Shown piece by piece: positions 59,701-64,000 of a DNA stretch of 64,000 nt. A program made the translations under genes and the position numbers. The DNA is from Isochrysis galbana (lineage: Eukaryota; Haptophyta; Isochrysidales; Isochrysidaceae): assembly GCA_018136815.1 (NCBI GenBank), contig CM030937.1, positions 5,818,526 to 5,882,525 of the forward strand, in the 5' to 3' direction. The notes under the pieces are model-generated. The model was not told where the DNA came from. It made no database searches and worked only from the letters and a program-made list of their open reading frames with translations. Each line of letters starts with the position of its first letter. The stretch's first letter is position 1.

Positions 59701-62649
59701 GCGGCGGCGATGGCGGCGGCGATGGCGGGGGAGCCAAGGGTGGTGGCAAGGGCGGGGGCGCCGAGGGTGGAGGAGGTGGCATTGGCGGGGGGGGGGAGGG
59801 CGGCAATGGCGGGGACGGCGGCGGCGGCGGCGGGGACGGTGGGGGCGGTGAGGGTGGGGGCAAGGGAGGCGGCGAGGGAGGCGGGGGCGAGGGTGGCGGC
59901 GAGGGCGGGGGCGAGGGTGGCGGTGGAGAGGGCGGGGGCGAAGGAGGGGGCGATGGTGGTGGCGGCGAGGGAGGGGGCGACGGTGGTGGCGAGGGTGGGG
60001 GCGGCGAGGGCGGAGGGGACGGCGGAGGCGATGGCGGCGGAGGCGATGGCGGCGGAGGCAAGGGCGGCGGTGGCGATGGCGGTGGCGGCAAGGGAGGTGG
60101 CGAGGGTGGCGGTGGCGAAGGTGGCGGTGGAAAGGGTGGCGGGGGTGACGGCGGCGGCAAGGGAGGTGGGGGTGACGGCGGAGGCGGCAAGGGTGGCGGC
60201 GGCGAGGGCGGCGGCGGCAAGGGCGGCGGCGAGGGCGGCGGCGGCGAGGGCGGCGGCGGCGAGGGCGGCGGCGGCGAGGGCGGCGGCGAGGGCGGCGGTG
60301 AGGGCGGCGGTGGCGAGGGCGGTGGCGAGGGCGGTGGCGAGGGCGGCGGCGGCGAGGGTGGTGGCGAGGGTGGTGGCGAAGGTGGTGGCGGCGAGGGAGG
60401 TGGTGAGGGCGGCGGCGATGGCGGCGGCGGCGATGGCGGCGGCGAAGGTGGCGGCGATGGCGGCGGTGGGGAGGGCGGTGGCGAAGGTGGCGGCGAGGGC
60501 GGCGGTGGAGAGGGTGGCGGCGAGGGCGGCGGCGAGGGCGGTGGCGGCGAGGGTGGCGGCGAGGGTGGCGGCGAGGGCGGCGGTGGAGAGGGCGGCGGCG
60601 AGGGCGGCGGCGAGGGGGGGGAGGTGAAGGCGGTGGAGGGGATGGCGGTGGCGGCGACGGTGGGGGGGGCGATGGCGGCGGAGAGGGCGGCGGGGGAGAG
60701 GGTGGTGGTGAGGGTGGTGGTGAGGGTGGCGGTGGTGATGGCGGTGGTGATGGCGGTGGTGATGGCGGCGGCGGTGACGGCGGGGGCGAGGGTGGGGGGA
60801 GGGCGGCGGTGGCGAGGGCGGCGGGGAGGGCGGCGGGGAGGGCGGTGGCGGCGATGGCGGCGGGGAGGGGGGGGCGATGGCGGTGGTGGCGATGGCGGTG
60901 GCGGAGAGGGTGGTGGCGATGGCGGCGGCGGCGACGGCGACGGGGGCGACAGTGGCGGCGGCGACGGCGGGGGTGGTGAAGGCGGTGGCGGCGATGGCGG
61001 CGGCGGCGACGGTGGGGGTGGCGAGGGCGGCGGCGGTGAGGGCGGCGGCGGCGATGGTGGGGGTGGCGAGGGCGGCGGCGGCGAGGGCGGCGGCGGCGAG
61101 GGCGGCGGCGAAGGCGGCGGCGAGGGTGGTGGCGGAGACGGCGGTGGCGGAGATGGTGGGGGCGATGGTGGCGGCGGCGATGGTGGCGGGGGCGACGGCG
61201 AGGGGGGTGACGGCGGGGGGGGGGAAGGTGGTGGCGGTGATGGCGGAGGGGGCGATGGTGGTGGCGGAGAAGGTGGAGGAGGTGACGATGGGGGAAACGA
61301 AGGCGGAGGAGACGATGGCGGCGGTGGTGAAGGTGGCGGTGGCGATGGCGGCGGCGGAGAAGGCGGTGGTGGTGACGGCGGTGCGGGCGGGGGTGGTGAT
61401 GGCGGAGGCGGTGATGGCGGAGGCGGTGATGGCGGAGGCGGTGAGGGTGGCGGCGGTGAGGGTGGAGGTGGTGAAGGCGGAGGTGGCGAAGGTGGTGGTG
61501 GTGATGGTGGAGGTGGTGAAGGCGGAGGTGGTGAGGGGGGCGGCGGTGATGGTGGAGGCGGTGAAGGTGGCGGCGGTGATGGCGGAGGAGGTGAGGTTGG
61601 CGGCGGGGATGGCGGAGGCGGCGAAGGCGGAGGTGGTGAGGGTGGAGGTGGAGAAGGCGGCGGCGGGGATGGCGGTGGCGGGGATGGCGGAGGCGGGGAA
61701 GGTGGCGGCGGTGATGGCGGCGGGGGGGATGGTGGAGGTGGTGAGGGTGGCGGCGGGGATGGCGGAGGGGGTGAAGGCGGTGGTGGTGAGGGTGGAGGTG
61801 GTGATGGCGGAGGTGGTGACGGTGGCGGCGGGGATGGCGGAGGCGGTGAAGGCGGAGGTGGAGAAGGCGGAGGCGGCGAAGGCGGAGGTGGTGAGGGTGG
61901 AGGTGGAGAAGGTGGTGGTGGTGAAGGCGGAGGTGGTGATGGTGGAGGTGGTGAGGGTGGCGGCGGGGATGGCGGAGGCGGTGAAGGCGGAGGTGGTGAG
62001 GGTGGAGGTGGAGATGGTGGCGGCGGGGATGGCGGTGGCGGTGAAGGCGGAGGTTTGGAAGGTGGAGGTGGAGAAGGTGGCGGTGGGGACGGCGGTGGCG
62101 GTGAAGGTGGTGGTGGTGAAGGTGGTGGTGGTGAAGGCGGTGGTGGTGCAGGTGGTGGTGGTGAAGGCGGAGGTGGTGATGGCGGAGGTGGTGAGGGTGG
62201 CGGCGGGGATGGCGGTGGCGGGGAAGGTGGTGGTGGTGAAGGCGGGGGTGGAGAAGGTGGCGGCGGGGATGGCGGTGGCGGGGAAAGTGGCGGCGGTGAT
62301 GGCGGAGGTGGGGAAGGTGGAGGTGGTGAGGGTGGCGGCGGGGATGGCGGAGGGGGTGAAGGCGGAGGTGGTGAGGGTGGAGGTGGAGAAGGCGGAGGAG
62401 GAGATGGCGGCGGGGGGATAGCGGAGGCGGGGATGGCGGCGGCGGGGATGGTGGGGGTGGTGAGGGTGGACGTGGAGAAGTCGGCGGCGGGGATGGCGGT
62501 GGTGGCGAGGGCGGCGGCGAGGGCGGTGGTGCGGGAGGAGAGGATGGCGGGGGTCTCGGGGGGAAGATCGAGCCTGCTGCTCGTCCGGCACCGGTGAGAA
62601 CGAGAAGGAGGAGTGTATTGGCGTTGGATCCCATCCGTAACCGCTCCAT
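56733..62649 (-). CDS. Giant Ser-Pro4-rich single-pass membrane glycoprotein, frame broken at C-runs
   Basis: Starts at ATG 62649 with a signal peptide (TLLLLVLTGAGRAAG). About 2,800 bp of SPPPP and SPPP repeats follow, the hydroxyproline-rich glycoprotein type of algal walls and matrix. Two non-repetitive parts come next (about 59220-59313, ADFEIRVDNNKWYELEI; about 58560-58960, with TRPGDIIKWSLSSRC and TYTLCWSEGPW), probably beta-sandwich ectodomains. A membrane helix (FPVVLTIIIIGIVAFCVY, about 58310-58380) is followed by a basic stop-transfer and about 525 cytosolic residues with an IQ-like calmodulin motif (IAAVWKGRIARRAFRAKL, about 57430-57490). About 1,970 residues in all. The frame shifts five times, each at a C-run (see 58496, 60614, 60794, 60867, 62412), and each is healed by one extra C. 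It could link wall or matrix to Ca2+ signalling. Confidence 0.75.
59700..62540 (-). repeat. SPPPP/SPPP coding minisatellite
   Basis: Minus-strand 12- and 15-bp units (TCNCCNCCNCCN type) repeated over about 2.8 kb. It generates open frames in all three minus frames (Pro, Ala/Thr and Arg/His versions) and Gly-rich frames on the plus strand; only the Ser-Pro frame is believable because it continues into the signal peptide and the ectodomain. Confidence 0.95.
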
Positions 62650-63000
62650 CCGGCTCAGGTTGCCAATTCCAGCCGTACAGAGCGGCGCTGCTCTGGCGCT
62701 GCAGGCGGCGCGGTGGCCGACGACAGCCCTCGCCCTCCCTGCCCTTTGTCTCTCTCTCTCTCTCTCTATTTTTCACTCCCTCTCTCTCTCTCCGTTCTGA
62801 CGTACACCTTGGCCACTCTTCCCCTCCCCCCCCTTCTCTCTCTCTCTTCTCCTTCTTCTTCTCCCATCGTCCCACTCACCCAACGCACACATTCACATGA
62901 CTGCCCGTCAGTATTCTCTCTTCTACTGCCCTCTCGTCTTCCACGAGAGAGAGTGAGCCACCAACGAACTCAGCCAAGAGAACAACCAGCCCAACGCCGC
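62650..63000. other. upstream region of the giant gene
   Basis: CT-rich on the plus strand (62750-62860). Possible promoter or 5' UTR of the minus-strand gene. No other gene. Confidence 0.4.

Positions 63001-63073
<73 letters not shown>
63001..63073 (+). repeat. CT microsatellite
   Basis: About 36 CT units after GCAGCTCT; mirror in kind of the GA tract at 41712. Confidence 0.95.
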
Positions 63074-63078
<5 letters not shown>

Positions 63079-63684
63079 AGGCCGCCGCCCCCCCTCTCTT
63101 CCACCTTCCGATTCCGTTTCGGTTTTCACTCAAATTCGCCCGAAAGGCCTCTTGAATTTCTTTCCCTCTTCCGAATGGAAAGACTTAGAGTATGCGGACT
63201 TCACTCCTCGTAAAGGTACGCAAGACGCGGTGGACCAACCCCAACTCCTTCTTCTCTCCTCTTCTCCCCAACTGCTCCAGCCGTTACAGCATGTTATCCC
63301 AGCCCGGCTCACGTGGCGGACTTCAAACCAGCTCGGGGACCAAAGTACTTGGTTTCACTTCGAATTCCTCCATGGACTGGCATTCCTTCACAACTGCCAC
63401 AGGGTGTGGGAGCGAGGGCCGTGTCGAGGACCATTCGATGGAAGTGTACGAATGAGTGTTCGGAGTACTCCCATATTATTTTTCAGGTCACCGACTTCAA
63501 AGAGATCATAGATGTGTGGACTCAAGTGGCAAGTGGGTTCTTTTGTATGTGTAGGTTCTAATCCCAGAGTGGCATCGCGTCCACAGGTGTCTTGAGCCTT
63601 CGTCGCTAGCGCTATGTTCATGCCTCTGATCTACACAATGTTGCTGACTATCACTTGGCTTCATAAGGATGGGGCCAAACATGG
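63074..63684 (+). other. Possible exons of an unrecognised plus-strand gene
   Basis: A stretch ending EWKDLEYADFTPRK (to about 63214) is followed by a GTACGC donor-like site, and a coding-like stretch (KYLVSLRIPPWTGIPSQLPQ, IRWKCTNECSEYSHIIF; about 63300-63486) precedes GTCACC. No domain is recognised and the frames do not connect with certainty. Any further exon would be past 63.6 kb. Low confidence. Confidence 0.3.
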
Positions 63685-63727
63685 TACAGTATGGGTGCAC
63701 CATTAAGAAACCCCATCATTAAGAAAT
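63685..63727 (+). repeat. TAAGAAA motif repeat, copy 2
   Basis: ACAGTATGGGTGCACCATTAAGAAACCCCATCATTAAGAAA, matching 42009-42050 at all but a few bases. Here it is followed by TCCTAAGAGGGTTTGGGCC. Confidence 0.7.
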
Positions 63728-63938
63728 CCTAAGAGGGTTTGGGCCCCGAGGCCCATAGGAAGCTACCCTTGTTGATTTCCGCGATCGGCCACATAAGAAG
63801 CTTGCTGTGGAGGCAGCGATGACCGCGAGACAAGAAACAAGAAGTCCTAGTTCAAGTTGCCCCTCCAGGCCAAATTTTTTCGGAAGCGCGCTCTCGCGCA
63901 CTGCAAGCTATATGTACCTTCTCACTCCAGTGATGGGA

Positions 63939-64000
63939 CGTCAGGTATCAGGTCATCGACGTCAGGTATCAGGTCATCAGGTTTCGCCTACCTGATACCT
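63939..64000. repeat. 21-bp tandem repeat with inverted partner at window end
   Basis: GACGTCAGGTATCAGGTCATC twice in tandem, then AGGTTTCGCCTACCTGATACCT, whose end is the complement of AGGTATCAGG. The structure runs off the right edge. Confidence 0.75.

Noticed and set aside
59313-62649. Minus-strand ORFs of over 1000 codons rich in Ala/Thr or Arg/His, and plus-strand Gly-rich ORFs up to 657 codons
   Set aside because: They are other readings of the SPPPP coding repeat. Only short pieces where the real frame passes through them at homopolymer breaks are meaningful.

Overview
This window is nuclear DNA of a GC-rich, intron-containing microbial eukaryote, most likely a unicellular alga. Evidence: spliced genes with GT-AG introns, a DHHC acyltransferase, a nucleosome assembly protein, a spliceosomal RBM22-type protein, a two-pore channel with C-terminal EF-hands as in plants and algae, and a very large Ser-Pro4 wall-type glycoprotein. 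Several 5' splice sites read GTGCG. A haptophyte-like host is my guess; no rRNA or organelle marker fixes it. Two 100-base N gaps (27534-27633, 42640-42739) mark a scaffolded assembly.

Layout. 1-3.7 kb: MOV10-type SF1 helicase, open at the left edge. 4-7.6 kb: a gypsy RT relic, a 5'-truncated LINE and a tyrosine-recombinase (DIRS/Ngaro-like) retroelement tail. 7.6-8.4 kb: secreted ShKT-cyclophilin (two exons). 9.5-11.3 kb: direct repeats around a small AT-rich ORF, a minisatellite and a long dispersed repeat. 11.3-16.8 kb: a LINE with an uninterrupted 1776-codon reading frame. 17.5-18.6 kb: DHHC acyltransferase. 19.6-27.5 kb: LINE tails and a minus-strand Ty3/gypsy chromovirus cut by a gap. 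29.0-30.7 kb: four-exon SAM methyltransferase. 31.9-32.8 kb: CPBP-type membrane protease. 35.3-37.5 kb: two-pore channel homologue with EF-hands. 39.4-41.6 kb: five-exon NAP gene. 43.7-44.9 kb: ankyrin gene. 47.7-48.9 kb: RBM22-like gene. 49.2-53.9 kb: a segment bounded by 89-bp inverted repeats that carries virus-like genes (GIY-YIG nuclease, a DUF5871-like protein, an unknown, an N-terminal module of a viral-type DNA polymerase, and a broken Asp/Asn hydroxylase); I read it as a degraded polinton-like or other viral DNA element. 53.9-55.8 kb: a LINE tail split by a 759-bp solo LTR, plus small repeats. 56.7-62.6 kb: one giant Ser/Pro-rich single-pass membrane protein whose frame is broken only at C homopolymers.

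The host genes are unrelated housekeeping, signalling and surface functions scattered among mobile DNA; there is no operon logic. The cross-cutting signals are a roughly 170-bp hairpin-bearing repeat lying within 150 bp upstream of three unrelated gene starts, the inverted-repeat viral segment, and five one-base C-run frame breaks in the giant gene, which warn that other frameshifts here may be assembly errors.
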